From assembly GCA_964606085.1 (NCBI GenBank), contig CAZSFD010000008.1, positions 26,600-90,599 of the forward strand: a DNA stretch of 64,000 bases, written 5' to 3'. The position numbers and the translations under genes were made by a program. The DNA is from CAIQJJ01 sp964606085 (GTDB taxonomy: Bacteria; Chloroflexota; Anaerolineae; Anaerolineales; UBA4823). Below, piece by piece: positions 42,349 to 52,900 of this stretch (the first letter of the stretch is position 1; every line of letters begins with the position of its first letter). The notes under the pieces were generated by a model, which was not told the origin of the DNA, did not search any database, and worked only from the letters and a program-made list of their open reading frames with translations.

Positions 42349-43796
42349 CGTTTTAGCTCCCGATACAATTGGATATATTGCTCTGCCGACCGCGGCCAGG
42401 AGAAATCGGCTACCATGCCACGGCGCTGAATGGCCTGCCACTTGTCAGGCTCATTGTACGCGGCCAGGGCGCGGCGCACCGTGCGTGCCATGCCCTCGGG
42501 CGTGGTTTCAGAAAACAGGAAGCCTGTGCCATTTTCGGGATGGTCTACGATGGTATCTTTCAGGCCCCCGGTGGCCCGGCCCAAGGGGATACAACCATAA
42601 CGCATGGCGATCATCTGCGCCAGGCCGCAAGGCTCATAGCGAGAGGGCATCAGCAGCAGGTCGCTGCCGGCGTAAATGTGGCGGCTGAGGGTCAAGTCGA
42701 AGCGGATGATGGCGCGCACGCGACGGGGCATGTTCTGCTCCAGCGTGCGTATGTTGGCTTCTAATTCGTAATGCCCGGTGCCTAAGATGACCGCCTGCCA
42801 GGGTATATCCGTCAGAGAGGCCAGGGCGCTGGCCGCGATATCAATGCCTTTTTGGTAGTCCATGCGCGAGATGATCGCCAGCAGAGGCAGTTCGCGGCCA
42901 TTGGGGCCGCTTTCAGGCTGGAGACCCGTCTCTTGTAACAGGGCCGCTTTGTTGGCGGCGCGTTCAGCGAGGCTGGCAAGCTCAAAACGGGCCGGGAGCA
43001 GCGTGTCGGTTGCCGGATTCCAACGGTCGAGGTCAATGCCATTGAGGATGCCGGAGATGCTGTCGCGGCGGGTGAAGAGAAAATCGTGCAGGCCAGAACC
43101 AAATTCGGGCGTGAGGATTTCTTCGGCATAGCTGGGTGAAACGGCCACGATATGATCGGCACTCAGCAGGCCCAGCGGCAATGGCATGTGAACGGCCCAT
43201 TCGGGCAGGTCTGAGCCGTAGGCCGGCGGCAGGCCAAATGCGGTGAGCGGCAGGTTGGCCCCCATGCCCAGGTAAGGCAGGTTGTGGACGGCCATGATCG
43301 TGGCGGTATGCTCGAAAAATGGGTCGCGTGGCCGGTTCAAGCCGATGGCATAAACCGCAGCGGCCGTGTGCCAATCGTTGGCATGAATGACATCGGGCTG
43401 CCATTGCATGGCCTTGCAAAATTCCAACGCGGCCATGGAAAAAAAGATGTATTTGTGGGCATCGAAGCCGAGGTCGCTGGAATAAACGGGGGCGCTAGGG
43501 GGGATGGCCTCGCCGCCAATCAGGTAAATGGTGTGGCCGTCAACGGATGTTTCATGCACATCGGCGCGCAGCGGGCCGTTGCCGTGGGGAACGTCGAAGG
43601 AAATGACGGGACGCGTGGGATACAGGCGTGTGTTGATCATCCCGTGAAAAGGGATCGCCACGCGAATATCTACCTCATCACCGGCTACCTGCCGAATGGC
43701 AGGGGGCAATGCCCCGCCGACATCCCCCAGGCCGCCAATTTTGATCAGCGGGTCAGCTTCTGATACGATTAGCAAGACACGTAATTTAGATGGCAT
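42345..43796 (-). CDS. glgA: Glycogen synthase (GT5)
   Basis: 483 residues. The ADP-glucose-binding motif KIGGLGDVGGALP is near residue 18, and the GT-B C-terminal half has SRYEPCGLAQMIAMRYG with the conserved Glu. It adds glucose from ADP-glucose to glycogen. It lies 71 bases after the receiver-HAD-HerA gene on the same strand, and glgC overlaps its stop. The spacing allows read-through from the regulatory genes as well as a promoter of its own. Confidence 0.95.
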   Translation of the reverse strand: MPSKLRVLLIVSEADPLIKIGGLGDVGGALPPAIRQVAGDEVDIRVAIPFHGMINTRLYPTRPVISFDVPHGNGPLRADVHETSVDGHTIYLIGGEAIPPSAPVYSSDLGFDAHKYIFFSMAALEFCKAMQWQPDVIHANDWHTAAAVYAIGLNRPRDPFFEHTATIMAVHNLPYLGMGANLPLTAFGLPPAYGSDLPEWAVHMPLPLGLLSADHIVAVSPSYAEEILTPEFGSGLHDFLFTRRDSISGILNGIDLDRWNPATDTLLPARFELASLAERAANKAALLQETGLQPESGPNGRELPLLAIISRMDYQKGIDIAASALASLTDIPWQAVILGTGHYELEANIRTLEQNMPRRVRAIIRFDLTLSRHIYAGSDLLLMPSRYEPCGLAQMIAMRYGCIPLGRATGGLKDTIVDHPENGTGFLFSETTPEGMARTVRRALAAYNEPDKWQAIQRRGMVADFSWPRSAEQYIQLYRELKR

Positions 43797-43867
43797 AGCT
43801 ACCCCAAGAGAATTAATCGGACAAAAGTGCGTGAATTTTACTCGATAATTGTCCTACATTTCAAATT

Positions 43868-46069
43868 TTATGCCAGTGTTTCCAGTTCGTGGTAACGGTT
43901 TTCGGCGGCTTCGACCAGGGCGCGGTGCAATTCGACCTCGGGCAGTGGGCGCTGGGAAATTTTGTGGACACGCCGGGCCAGCTCGTGATCGTTGAGGACA
44001 TCCTGGAACCAGCGTTCGAAGTCGCCTCGCTGGAGGTGATAGTGCATCGAAGTAAGCGGTAAATCCTGCATCATCTGGCAGAAATCCCACAAATTGGCTG
44101 CCGAACGCCCCAGGTAATGATCAGGGCTATCGTGAAAATAGAAACGTTTGGGCGCTGGCAGAGGCGCACGCAAATACTTATGCAAATGACGAATGTGTGG
44201 AATGGAGCGCGGCCCAACGTGGAAACGCACACTGCCCTCGGGTGGTGGAACCCATTGGTCGGCATTGGTCGTACACAAAAAAGCCTGACCCAGGGGCAGA
44301 TTGGGCAATAGTTTGATGACCTCGTCCGTATTTGCCATGCAGCGCACATGCCCGGCAATGGCTTCGAGGTCTTCGGGCAGGCTCAGGCGGGTGAGCAGCC
44401 AGTTCTGGGTTTGATCCAGTATGGAGAGGGGAATCTGGCCTGGGCGATAGCTGACCAGCCCCAGGCCGCCACGCGCGGCCAGTTCGTGCAACAGGGAAGA
44501 CATGGCGGGGTCGAGAAAGTAGTTTTGGGCCTCATCCAACAAATACCAGTGCGGACGGCCACGCCGCAGGCGCAGGGTTTGAAGGGCTTGCAATAACTCA
44601 AACACATAGGCGTTATTTTCATCGCTTTCCAACATCGAAAGGTCGAGGATCAGGCTGATGACCCCATCATCCATAAAATTGACCACATCGGTGACCGAGG
44701 GTAAGGGTGTGGTGGAACCGCCCAACAAGAGGGTGTGCGGGCCGGCTGCCAGGGCGCGGTAATCGCCTTCGGGATCGATGATGCATACCTGGTAATTCAG
44801 GCGCAGCAATTCTTCGGTCAGTAAGCCCGCCAGCCACGATTTTCCCGTGCTGCTGGCGCCAAAGATGCCCAGGTTTTGGTTGAGCAAACAGAAGGGGTCG
44901 AGTTGCACGCTGCCGCCCTGGAAATTTCGTCCGATTTTGATCTGGCGGTGCGGGCGCGAGCGCAATCCGGTGAGACGGCCTTCGAGCAAATCGGTGAGTA
45001 GATTGCATACACCTTTGCCATTCGGGTATGGCAAGACCGTGTCGGCCAGGGCTTTGATGCCCGGTGGCGCATTGCCGACCGCGGCCGCATATTCAGCCGC
45101 CTCGAACAGACTGCAATCATTTTCGGCATCACCGCAGGCCAACACATTGTGCGGCGAAAAGCCCAGTTCGCGCAGGGCATATTGCAATCCTGTGCCTTTG
45201 GTAGCGCCCAGGGGCAGCACCATCACATGGCCTTTGTTGTATTCCACCGTAGCGCCGCCGCCAACGCTGCGCAGGGTATCCAAAATGGCCGTGTCGTACG
45301 GCACAGTGCTGGCGACGATGGCCATGCCGCGTTCGAGCGGGATGTTGAGGGCATCGAGGCGCTGCAAGACGGTGGGGGTGATGCGCCCAAAGGGATAGGC
45401 CACGCTATCGCGCCGGGGAAAGTAGACGATGGCGCCGTTTTCGGCCACGATGGCCTCGCACAGTTCGGCAAAGGGGCCATCGGTGATGAAGGTTTCGAGA
45501 TTGCGCCCGGTGACCAGGAAGATGCTCATCCCTGCCGATTTGATGCGCCGTAAGACCTGCCAGGTGTCGGCGGCTACATGCCCATCTTCAGCCAGGGTGC
45601 CATCTAAATCGCTGGCCAGGATGGTGAGATGGGTTGTGTTGCGCTGCGGTGGCCGGGCCTCGGCAGGGGCTTTCGATGCCGGGTCAGCCTCGGCCTGGGG
45701 TGTTTCGAGAACGTGTCGCACCAGTTTGATCAGGTCATTCAAACGAAAAGGCTTGGGCAAATAGGCGTTGGCAAGCTGACGGGCGCGTGCCTCCACCTGG
45801 GGTGAGCCATAGGCGGTGATCAAGATGCTGTGCGTTTGGGGATGATTTTCGCGCGTCCATTCGAGAATATCCAGGCCATCCATGCCGGGCAAACGCAAAT
45901 CGGTGATCAGCAAGTCGTAACTATTCTCTTGCAGCAAGTCGAGGGCGCTTTCGCCCGATGGACAGGTAGACACCGCATAATCCCCATCATCAACCAGACT
46001 GAGGGCGCGCCCCAGGGCATTGGCAATGCCCAGCGAATCTTCGATAATCAAAACTTTACTCACGCCCAT
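43868..46069 (-). CDS. Receiver / HAD phosphatase / HerA-like ATPase fusion protein
   Basis: 733 residues from ATG 46069; GTG at 46078 (overlapping the kinase stop) is an alternative. Residues 1-120: response-regulator receiver with Asp57 (LITDLRLPG) and Lys106 (LPKPF). Residues 148-390: HAD hydrolase of the Cof/sucrose-phosphatase type, with SDLDGTLAEDG (Asp154, Asp156), VTGRN and GDAENDCSLF. Residues 395-640: DUF87/HerA-like ATPase, with GASSTGKSW near 402, IIDPEGDY, and LLDEAQ near 509. The last 90 residues (RGDFERWFQDVLND) look like a small domain (DUF5752-like, from memory) seen in glycogen-related proteins. It has no DNA-binding domain. The kinase upstream overlaps or abuts it, and glgA follows. 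Its substrate is unknown. Confidence 0.85.
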   Translation of the reverse strand: MGVSKVLIIEDSLGIANALGRALSLVDDGDYAVSTCPSGESALDLLQENSYDLLITDLRLPGMDGLDILEWTRENHPQTHSILITAYGSPQVEARARQLANAYLPKPFRLNDLIKLVRHVLETPQAEADPASKAPAEARPPQRNTTHLTILASDLDGTLAEDGHVAADTWQVLRRIKSAGMSIFLVTGRNLETFITDGPFAELCEAIVAENGAIVYFPRRDSVAYPFGRITPTVLQRLDALNIPLERGMAIVASTVPYDTAILDTLRSVGGGATVEYNKGHVMVLPLGATKGTGLQYALRELGFSPHNVLACGDAENDCSLFEAAEYAAAVGNAPPGIKALADTVLPYPNGKGVCNLLTDLLEGRLTGLRSRPHRQIKIGRNFQGGSVQLDPFCLLNQNLGIFGASSTGKSWLAGLLTEELLRLNYQVCIIDPEGDYRALAAGPHTLLLGGSTTPLPSVTDVVNFMDDGVISLILDLSMLESDENNAYVFELLQALQTLRLRRGRPHWYLLDEAQNYFLDPAMSSLLHELAARGGLGLVSYRPGQIPLSILDQTQNWLLTRLSLPEDLEAIAGHVRCMANTDEVIKLLPNLPLGQAFLCTTNADQWVPPPEGSVRFHVGPRSIPHIRHLHKYLRAPLPAPKRFYFHDSPDHYLGRSAANLWDFCQMMQDLPLTSMHYHLQRGDFERWFQDVLNDHELARRVHKISQRPLPEVELHRALVEAAENRYHELETLA

Positions 46070-46074
46070 GATAA

Positions 46075-47376
46075 TCACCCATCTTTTTGCTGCTCTTCCT
46101 GGGCAATGGGCAGCCGAATGATAAAGCACACGCCCTGCTTCTCGCACAGATTATGAACTTGAATGGTGCCACCATGCTGCTCGACAATCAGGTAACTGAC
46201 ATAAAGCCCCAAACCGGTATTGGTCGGTTTAGTAGTGAAAAATGGATCAAAAATATGTTCGATATGTTCTTCGGGGATCGGTGGGCCGTCGTTGCTGAAG
46301 GTGATGGTAACGAAGTTTTGATCGTGTTCAGCGTAAATGTGAACAGTGCCACCAATGGGCATGGCCTCGACGCTGTTGATGAACAGGTTAAGCAATACCT
46401 GGGTGATCTGATCGGCATGGACAGAAACGTAGGGCAGGTCATCGCCAACGTCGTTTTTCACCTGAATGTTGGCATGTTCCAGCGATTTGCTGGCCAGATT
46501 GAAGGCGCGTAAAAGCAGGCGCGCCAGCGAGTTCGGCTTGGCCTGGCGTTCTTCACCGGGGCGCACAAAGCTGAGGGTACGTTCGATGATCTCGGTCAGA
46601 TGGTCTACTTCCTGTGAACAGATATGCAAAGACGATTGTCGCTCATCGGGCGAGAGGGGAAAATCGAGTACGAGATCGAGATGACTGCGAATGGCCTGCA
46701 ACGGGTTTTTGATTTCGTGCGCCAGCGTGGCGGTGATGCGCCCCATGGCCGCCAGGCGTTCGGTGCGGATGATATATTGCTCAATGCGTTCGCGCTCTTG
46801 CAGTTCGTGTTGGATGGCCTGGTACAGGCGGGCGTTTTCAATGGCAATGGCAATCTGGTCGGCCAGGGTTTCAATGACCAGCAGGTCGTTGTCATCGAAA
46901 GCGTTGGTTTGGGGGCTTTGCACGTCTAACACGCCCAGGAGCTTATTGCCCACACGCAGAGGTACTGCCAGTTCAGAACGAGTGAAGATGACTTCAGGGT
47001 AAAGGTTGACATAATGAGGCTCAATGCTGACATCGTTCGCCAGCAGCTTTTCGCCTTGTTTGCCCACCCACCCCACAATACCCTGGTTCAATTTGAGATG
47101 ATGCGCCGGCGGAAAGCTCTCGGCCAGATCGCCAGCCGCGGCTTGCATCACCAGTTCACCATGCTCACGGTCAATGGTGAACAGGCCGACATGATGATAA
47201 CCAAAATGTTTTTGGATCAGTTGCGTAGCTTTCGCAAGCAGGGCATCCAACGCCAAAACCGACACGATCTGCTTGCCAATCTCATTGATCAAGACCAGTT
47301 GAGCGGCGCGTTGGGCCAGGGTTTCGTGGCTGGTATGATCGGCAAAAGCTGGAAGGGGAAATTCGGGGGAAGACAT
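46075..47376 (-). CDS. GAF-domain histidine kinase
   Basis: 433 residues from ATG 47376, preceded by GGAGAGG. No TM segment is present. A GAF domain covers about residues 25-190 (VGLFTIDREHGELVM), then a HisKA motif LAHEIKNPLQAI (phospho-His near 221) and HATPase_c with NLFINSVEAMP and GLGLYVSYLIV. It should phosphorylate the receiver of the next protein, with which it is translationally coupled. The GAF ligand is unknown. It stands at the head of the glg cluster, 57 bases after the DUF1906 gene. Confidence 0.9.
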   Translation of the reverse strand: MSSPEFPLPAFADHTSHETLAQRAAQLVLINEIGKQIVSVLALDALLAKATQLIQKHFGYHHVGLFTIDREHGELVMQAAAGDLAESFPPAHHLKLNQGIVGWVGKQGEKLLANDVSIEPHYVNLYPEVIFTRSELAVPLRVGNKLLGVLDVQSPQTNAFDDNDLLVIETLADQIAIAIENARLYQAIQHELQERERIEQYIIRTERLAAMGRITATLAHEIKNPLQAIRSHLDLVLDFPLSPDERQSSLHICSQEVDHLTEIIERTLSFVRPGEERQAKPNSLARLLLRAFNLASKSLEHANIQVKNDVGDDLPYVSVHADQITQVLLNLFINSVEAMPIGGTVHIYAEHDQNFVTITFSNDGPPIPEEHIEHIFDPFFTTKPTNTGLGLYVSYLIVEQHGGTIQVHNLCEKQGVCFIIRLPIAQEEQQKDG

Positions 47377-47433
47377 GAACCTCTCCACAACAAGAGAATG
47401 GTCAATGGGGGTTTGGGGAAATTGCCGGTTGTT

Positions 47434-49206
47434 TCAACGGGGCAGGCGAACGGCCTGCCAGTGCAGGCCGCCATCCAGCGTGTGCCACCAGGTAACTTGC
47501 TGCGTGCAATCGGCCTTGAACTGACGGCAATACCCCACAACCTGTTTGGCCCAACCTTCCATAACCGTGACAAATTCAAACCATGTGATGCCGGCAGGCA
47601 GGTTGCCAGGAGACAGGTGGCCGGGGATTTCGGCCATCGAGGTGGTTTGCCAGGTCAGGCCGCCATCGTCGCTGCGCCAGGCCGCCGGCCCTGCCACGCC
47701 GCCCGCCACCCAACCCGTATGTTCATCGGCAAAATAGGCCGCCGCCCCGGCAGGCAAAGATAACCTTTCCCACGTCAGCCCGCCGTCATCTGTCCGATAC
47801 AAAATGCCGCGGCTGAAAGCGATGCTGGTCGGGATTTGGAAGGCGATGAAACCGGTTTGCTGGCTGACAAATTGCAACGAAAGCAGCCGGACGGGTTGGC
47901 TGGACAGGTGCTCCAGCCCGGCGGGAGGGGATAAGCGCAGCCACGTCTGGCCGCCATCGCGGGTCTGGTAAAACTGCAACGCATCAACCGGGGCGGCCAT
48001 CGCTGCCAACCAACCCGTTTGGCCATCCAGGAAGAAAACCGCCAGGGGCATTTCAGCGGCGTCGAAGGCGGGGCTAATGTCGCCCCAGGTGTGGCCGCCA
48101 TCTGCCGTGCGCAGCAGACGGCCCTGGTGGAGCAGGGTGAAGGGCTGGCCGAGGGCGGCAAGGGTCGTCGGCGTGAGGGTGGCCGTGGGCGTGATGGTTG
48201 CCGTGGGGGTGAGTGTGGGCGTGGCGGTTAGCGTGGGGGTGTGGGTGGCGGTAGGCGAGGGGATCAGGGTGACCGTGGGGGTCAAGGTAGGCGTGGGGGT
48301 CAACGTGGGGCCAGGCGTGGGGACGAACACCACCTTGCCATCGGTGATGTTGCTGTCTATGGTCAGGCTGCTTTCGCCCCAGGTTTCTTTGTGGCCGCCG
48401 GCGTATTGGCGCAGGCGCTGCTGGTTGGGCCACAAGGCATCGGAGACGCACTTCACGCCAAACACGCTGGCAGCGGGGTCGTATTCATCGGTGTACCATG
48501 AAGCCAGCCACACCTCATCGGGCGCAACGGGCAGCGTGGCCCAATCGCTGGCATAGGAGCTGCAACCCGTACCATACATGCCCGCCTTACTGCCTAATTC
48601 GTGAAGGCGCTGCGTCCAGCCATAGACGAAGGCGCGGGCGGCGGCGCGGCATTCTTCGACGGGTTCATCGGGCCAGTTGTACGCTTCCAGGTCGTAGTAG
48701 ATCAGCGTATCGCTGCCATTCCTGCCGGTCAACCCCAACGAGTGAGCGGCTGCCAGGGCCAGGTTGGCTTCGTTGATCCCCTGTTGATAAGCAATGCCGA
48801 TGTCGTTGCTGAAGCCTTTGCTCTTATCATTGACAAAACAATACGATTGCGGCCCCACCCAAACCGGAATAAACGTCCACCCTTGTTGAGCCGCGGCGGC
48901 CACCCATTCGGCGGTAAAAGGCGTATCTTTGCACGAATAGGCCGCCCCGCCGATGTAAACGCCGACGATACGGTAGGGGCTGCTCTGCCACCACGCCTGC
49001 ATCTTCGCCAACGAAGGCGCGGCGCAAATATCAAATGCCGGCTGCTGACGCACAACCACCGCTGCCGGCGGGTGCGCCGCCGGCGGCTTGACCACCAGGG
49101 GCAAAAATACGCTGGCTGTCGTCGCCTGGCGCGCCAACCCACCCATCGCAGAGAGCGCCAACACGCCAACCAGAACGACGAACAGCCAGGGTAAGCGAGG
49201 TTTCAT
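47434..49206 (-). CDS. Secreted DUF1906 glycoside-hydrolase-like protein with BNR repeats
   Basis: 590 residues. A signal peptide (about residues 1-30) precedes a DUF1906 (Rv2525c-like) TIM barrel that starts AFDICAAPSLAKMQAWW and includes IVGVYIGG and LIYYDLEAYNW. A Thr/Pro linker (about residues 315-370) joins a beta-propeller of at least five Asp-box/BNR-type repeats (RTADGGHTW, TRDGGQTW, RTDDGGLTW, RSDDGGLTW, TLDGGLHW). It is probably an exported cell-wall or glycan-active protein. The ATG overlaps the MNT gene's stop by four bases, so it is coupled to a toxin-antitoxin pair. Confidence 0.85.
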   Translation of the reverse strand: MKPRLPWLFVVLVGVLALSAMGGLARQATTASVFLPLVVKPPAAHPPAAVVVRQQPAFDICAAPSLAKMQAWWQSSPYRIVGVYIGGAAYSCKDTPFTAEWVAAAAQQGWTFIPVWVGPQSYCFVNDKSKGFSNDIGIAYQQGINEANLALAAAHSLGLTGRNGSDTLIYYDLEAYNWPDEPVEECRAAARAFVYGWTQRLHELGSKAGMYGTGCSSYASDWATLPVAPDEVWLASWYTDEYDPAASVFGVKCVSDALWPNQQRLRQYAGGHKETWGESSLTIDSNITDGKVVFVPTPGPTLTPTPTLTPTVTLIPSPTATHTPTLTATPTLTPTATITPTATLTPTTLAALGQPFTLLHQGRLLRTADGGHTWGDISPAFDAAEMPLAVFFLDGQTGWLAAMAAPVDALQFYQTRDGGQTWLRLSPPAGLEHLSSQPVRLLSLQFVSQQTGFIAFQIPTSIAFSRGILYRTDDGGLTWERLSLPAGAAAYFADEHTGWVAGGVAGPAAWRSDDGGLTWQTTSMAEIPGHLSPGNLPAGITWFEFVTVMEGWAKQVVGYCRQFKADCTQQVTWWHTLDGGLHWQAVRLPR

Positions 49207-49553
49207 GGGTGCAAAACCACCGTATCGTGCATGATGTTTTGATAGAGGGTAAATTTCTGTCGCGACATCCGGTTCCAACGCCTGCTGCCAATAACTCGCG
49301 GCTCAATGAGAACATCATATTTGAGTGAAATATCAGCCGCCCATCCGCTAATTTCACGCCGGATGAGCCAGCTTTCTTGTTCAAGAATGATCAGCAGGTC
49401 AATATCCGAATCCTTTGTTGCATCACGGCGCGCTTTTGAGCCAAACAAAGCCACCATTTTTATCTGGCTGCCTAGCTCCTGATCAAGATGTTTCAACAAA
49501 GAGCGTACGGCCTCTGTCTCATTTCTGTCTAAATAGGACAACAATGGTGTCAT
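49203..49553 (-). CDS. Minimal nucleotidyltransferase (MNT) of a HEPN/MNT pair
   Basis: 116 residues from ATG 49553. FGSKARRD (Gly38-Ser39) and DSDIDLLI (Asp50, Asp52) form the nucleotidyltransferase site. The start overlaps the HEPN stop (ATGA), and its own stop overlaps the DUF1906 start. It is probably the antitoxin that modifies the HEPN partner. It belongs to a different branch from the MntA at 31315-31830, being shorter and second in gene order. Confidence 0.85.
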   Translation of the reverse strand: MTPLLSYLDRNETEAVRSLLKHLDQELGSQIKMVALFGSKARRDATKDSDIDLLIILEQESWLIRREISGWAADISLKYDVLIEPRVIGSRRWNRMSRQKFTLYQNIMHDTVVLHP

Positions 49554-49957
49554 ACGATCCCCTCCTGCCGTAGCCATTTTTGAATACACTCGACAAAACG
49601 TTCGGCGTCGGCTAAATCAGCATGCGCCTGAGCCTCTGTGATCAATGCTGTAATTTCATAATCGCTGATGTGGCGGTCGTCCATCACCTGTCCATAGATG
49701 CGGCTAAATTCGGGGGCAATCAAACCTGTTTTCACAAATTCCTTGCGAAAAACGCTCAAAACCATGCTATGTTTTCCACGGGCAAGGCCTCGGGTAGCTA
49801 ACAAAGCGTTGGCGGCATAAAAAATGGCGTAATAGGCGCGATTGATAGCTGTGCTGTAAAACCCGCCTTGCAAACTATGTTTTGCAACAGCTAACATCTC
49901 TTGCGCGTGGAAGAGAAATAGCTCACTTTCGTTATGGGTCTCTAATTCGTCGTCCAT
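49550..49957 (-). CDS. HEPN-domain protein (toxin of HEPN/MNT pair)
   Basis: 135 residues from ATG 49957; a TTG at 49978 overlapping the amylase stop is also possible. It is a helical HEPN (PF05168-like) protein with the AINRAYYAIFYAANALL helix. An R-x4-H-like element (RGLARGKHSM) could be the RNase site, though it is less clear than in the HepT at 30975. It lies five bases after the GH13 gene and overlaps the MNT gene, so it is probably a cassette carried within the operon. Confidence 0.75.
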   Translation of the reverse strand: MDDELETHNESELFLFHAQEMLAVAKHSLQGGFYSTAINRAYYAIFYAANALLATRGLARGKHSMVLSVFRKEFVKTGLIAPEFSRIYGQVMDDRHISDYEITALITEAQAHADLADAERFVECIQKWLRQEGIV

Positions 49958-49961
49958 TGCT

Positions 49962-52900
49962 TCATGGGATATTCTCAAGCGCCGTCAATAACTTCTCCAA
50001 CTGGTATGCCGACTGCCCGGCGGCCTGAACCATTTTGGCGGCCATTGCTGCCTCAGCCTGGATGGCGTTGACCGCCGCAGCAGAAAGCGCTGGCCCTTCC
50101 AGCAGGTCAGCAGCGGCCAGTTCGAGGCGGGTCAGCGTTTGCAGCCAACCGATCAATTCCTCGAACGACTCCTGGTTGAACCACAGCACATCCTGGTAGC
50201 GGTTGACGCCGATGAAGACCTGCACTTCGGGGTCGGAGAGCAGCGTTTGAATGTTGGCAGGTTGCAACGTTTGAACGTTTTTAACCAGGATTTTGACCAG
50301 CAGCAGGTGGCGCTCGGCACCGGGTTCGTCGTCGTCGAGGTCGCGGAAGGTTTGGCGGATAATTTTACCGAGCAGCCATTCGTCTATCCAGGCGCGTGAG
50401 ATTGGAGGGTGCGCTTCCGTAGATACCACCTTACCGAGGGGGCGGGTGAAAATGGTGACAAGCAGTGTAACCAGCGCGCGCGCGGGCAGCGGGGCAAGGG
50501 TGAGGGCAACGTGCGTCAGACGGCGGATTTCGTTGGCAACGACGGCGGAATCACCCGCCGCGCCGGTCAGCGTCTGAATTTCGGTCAGGAGGCGAAGCGT
50601 CTTTTCGACGGTTTCTTCGATGGCCTGAGCAAAGGTGGCAGGGGGCAGCGCGAGCGTGGCAGGTTGGTCTTCGGCCTGTGGCGTTTGTCCTTGAACTCGA
50701 TTCTCAACCAGCCAGTTCAAGAACCCGGCGTTCACCAGTTCACCATACGCATGGCGCACCGGCTGGAGGAAGATTTCGCGCAGGGCTTCATCAATACTCG
50801 GCACACCGCGGCCTTGCAGATAGTCGCACAGTTGGCGGTAGTGGCCCCACTCGTTGTCAGCCACCTGGCGGAAATCGAGGTAGACCTGGCATTTGTAGGC
50901 TTCGAGTTCGACATACAGGCCCTTTTCGACCAGTTCCCAATTGGGGCGGATAAATTCGAGGCCGCTGACATGTTCGCGGAAAATGGTGTAGCGGTTGGGG
51001 GCATTCAACAAACCCAGGCCCTCGGCAAGCGTTTTCTGCACCAGGCGCTTATCGCCGCTGGCCTTATCCATGTACGCGGCCGAAGTCTTCACCCAGCCGC
51101 GGGTGGCGGCAAAACGGTTGTGATAGACCACCAGCGAGGTCTCGCCATTGCCGCGGTTCGAGTAGGCGAATACATCCTCGTTCACATATCCTTCGGGGGT
51201 GTAGAAATCGTAAAGCAAAAAGTCGCGCACTTCGGCAAACAGGTAGCGCTTGCGCAGCAACGGGAAGATTTCGCGCTCGTGGCGGCTGATCAGCCAGCCA
51301 TCGGGCTGCTCATCCCAGTAGGCGCGGCGATATTCCATGCCATATTTCTCGGTGAAGCCCTCGATCTGGCCGTGTCCGAGCATGGGCAGGCCGGGCAGGG
51401 TAGACATGAGCGTGCAGACGCCAAAATACTTATCACCCTTGCCAAACTGCTCGACGGCGGTTTTCTCATCGGGGTTGTTCATAAAGTTGACGTAGCGCTT
51501 GAGAATTTCAGGGTCAAATTCGAGCGTGTTCTTGATCACCAGGCGGTATTCGGCGTTCTTTTCGTCGCGCAGCATGTTCATGAAGGCCGAGTTATACACG
51601 CGGTGCATGCCCAGCGTGCGCACGAAGTAGCCCTCCATCAGCCAAAAGGCTTCGGCCAGCAGCAGGGTATCGGGTACTTCCTGAGCCACGCGGTCTACCA
51701 CTTCGCGCCAGAACTCCTCGGGCATGGCGGCGTCGAAATCGCCCTTGGTCAGGCCAAATTCGGCGCGCGAGGGAATGTCGCCGCCGCTGCCGGGTTCGGG
51801 GAACCACAGGCGTTGGTAGTGCTTCTTGGCCAGCGTCATGGCGGCGTCGAAACGGATGATGGGGAACTTGCGCGCCACATGCAAAATGGTCTGGATGACG
51901 GCCTCGCGCACTTCGGCTTTCAGGTAGTTCAATTGGGCGGTGTCGTTCCAGGGCATCGAGGTGCCGTCGTTGCCGTGGTAGATATAGCGGTGCTGCCCCG
52001 TCCAGTGGTCGTAGAGCTTGAAGACCACGGCGGCATCGGAGTTATCGTAGTAGTGATCTTCGATCTGGATCACGTACCGCGGGTCGCTGGAATAGTTGTG
52101 GCCGTTGAAGCTGTAAGAGGGGAAGGGGGGATAATCGAGCGAGATGAACCAATCGGGGTGTTCGGTTACCCAGCGGGAATCGAGGCCCATGTGGTTGGGC
52201 ACCATATCGGAGGCCAGGCGGATGCCACGCCGCCAGCAGCGCTCACGCAGGTTTTCGTAGGCCGCCTCACCGCCCAGGTCGTAGGCGATGTCGTAGGCGT
52301 AGAGCGAATAGGCTGAGGCCACCGCATCGGGGTTGCCGCGCCGAATTTTGATCTCCTTGGAGGCCTGCGAGCGTTCCCACAGGCCGATCAGCCACAGGCC
52401 GGTCACGCCCCAGCGCGCCAGGGCGTCTAATTCTTCATCGGGGATGTCGGCCAGGGTGGTCAGGCTGCGCTGGTATTTCTTGCCAAGCTGGTCGAGCCAG
52501 ACGAAAGCGTTCTTGGCTATCAGCACGGCACGCGGCATCCAGTCTTTATCGGGGCTGAAGCGTTCGGGTTCGACCGCCAGGCCGCCAAATTGCGGCACAT
52601 GCGCCTCGCCAGGGGTGAACGCGCCGCCCCGCGCCCAGAAAAAGCGCCCTTCTTCCTTGAGAAAATCCAGCCCGGAAAGCAGGCGGTAAAGATACTTGCC
52701 GATCAAGAGATTCCAGCGGGTGCGGATATATTCCAACTGAGCGTCGAGCGAGTGCGGGTGGGCGATGGCCGGGGCGCGCAGCATGTCCACCAAATTTTGC
52801 TCTTCGGGGCCAAAGGTCGGCTGGCGCTCGAAGAAGGCGTGCATGAGCGGCATGATGCGGGCGTAGGCGGTCTCTTTGGCCAGGGCGCTGTCGTCGAATA

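Noticed and set aside
41077..42441. Longer glgC frame beginning at 42441
   Set aside because: The extra residues lie within glgA and have no counterpart in GlgC. GTG 42348 overlaps the glgA stop and gives the usual N-terminus.
50409..52316. A 635-residue plus-strand frame opposite the GH13 gene
   Set aside because: It is antisense to a clear GH13 gene with all catalytic motifs, and its sequence shows the composition of a reverse-frame shadow.
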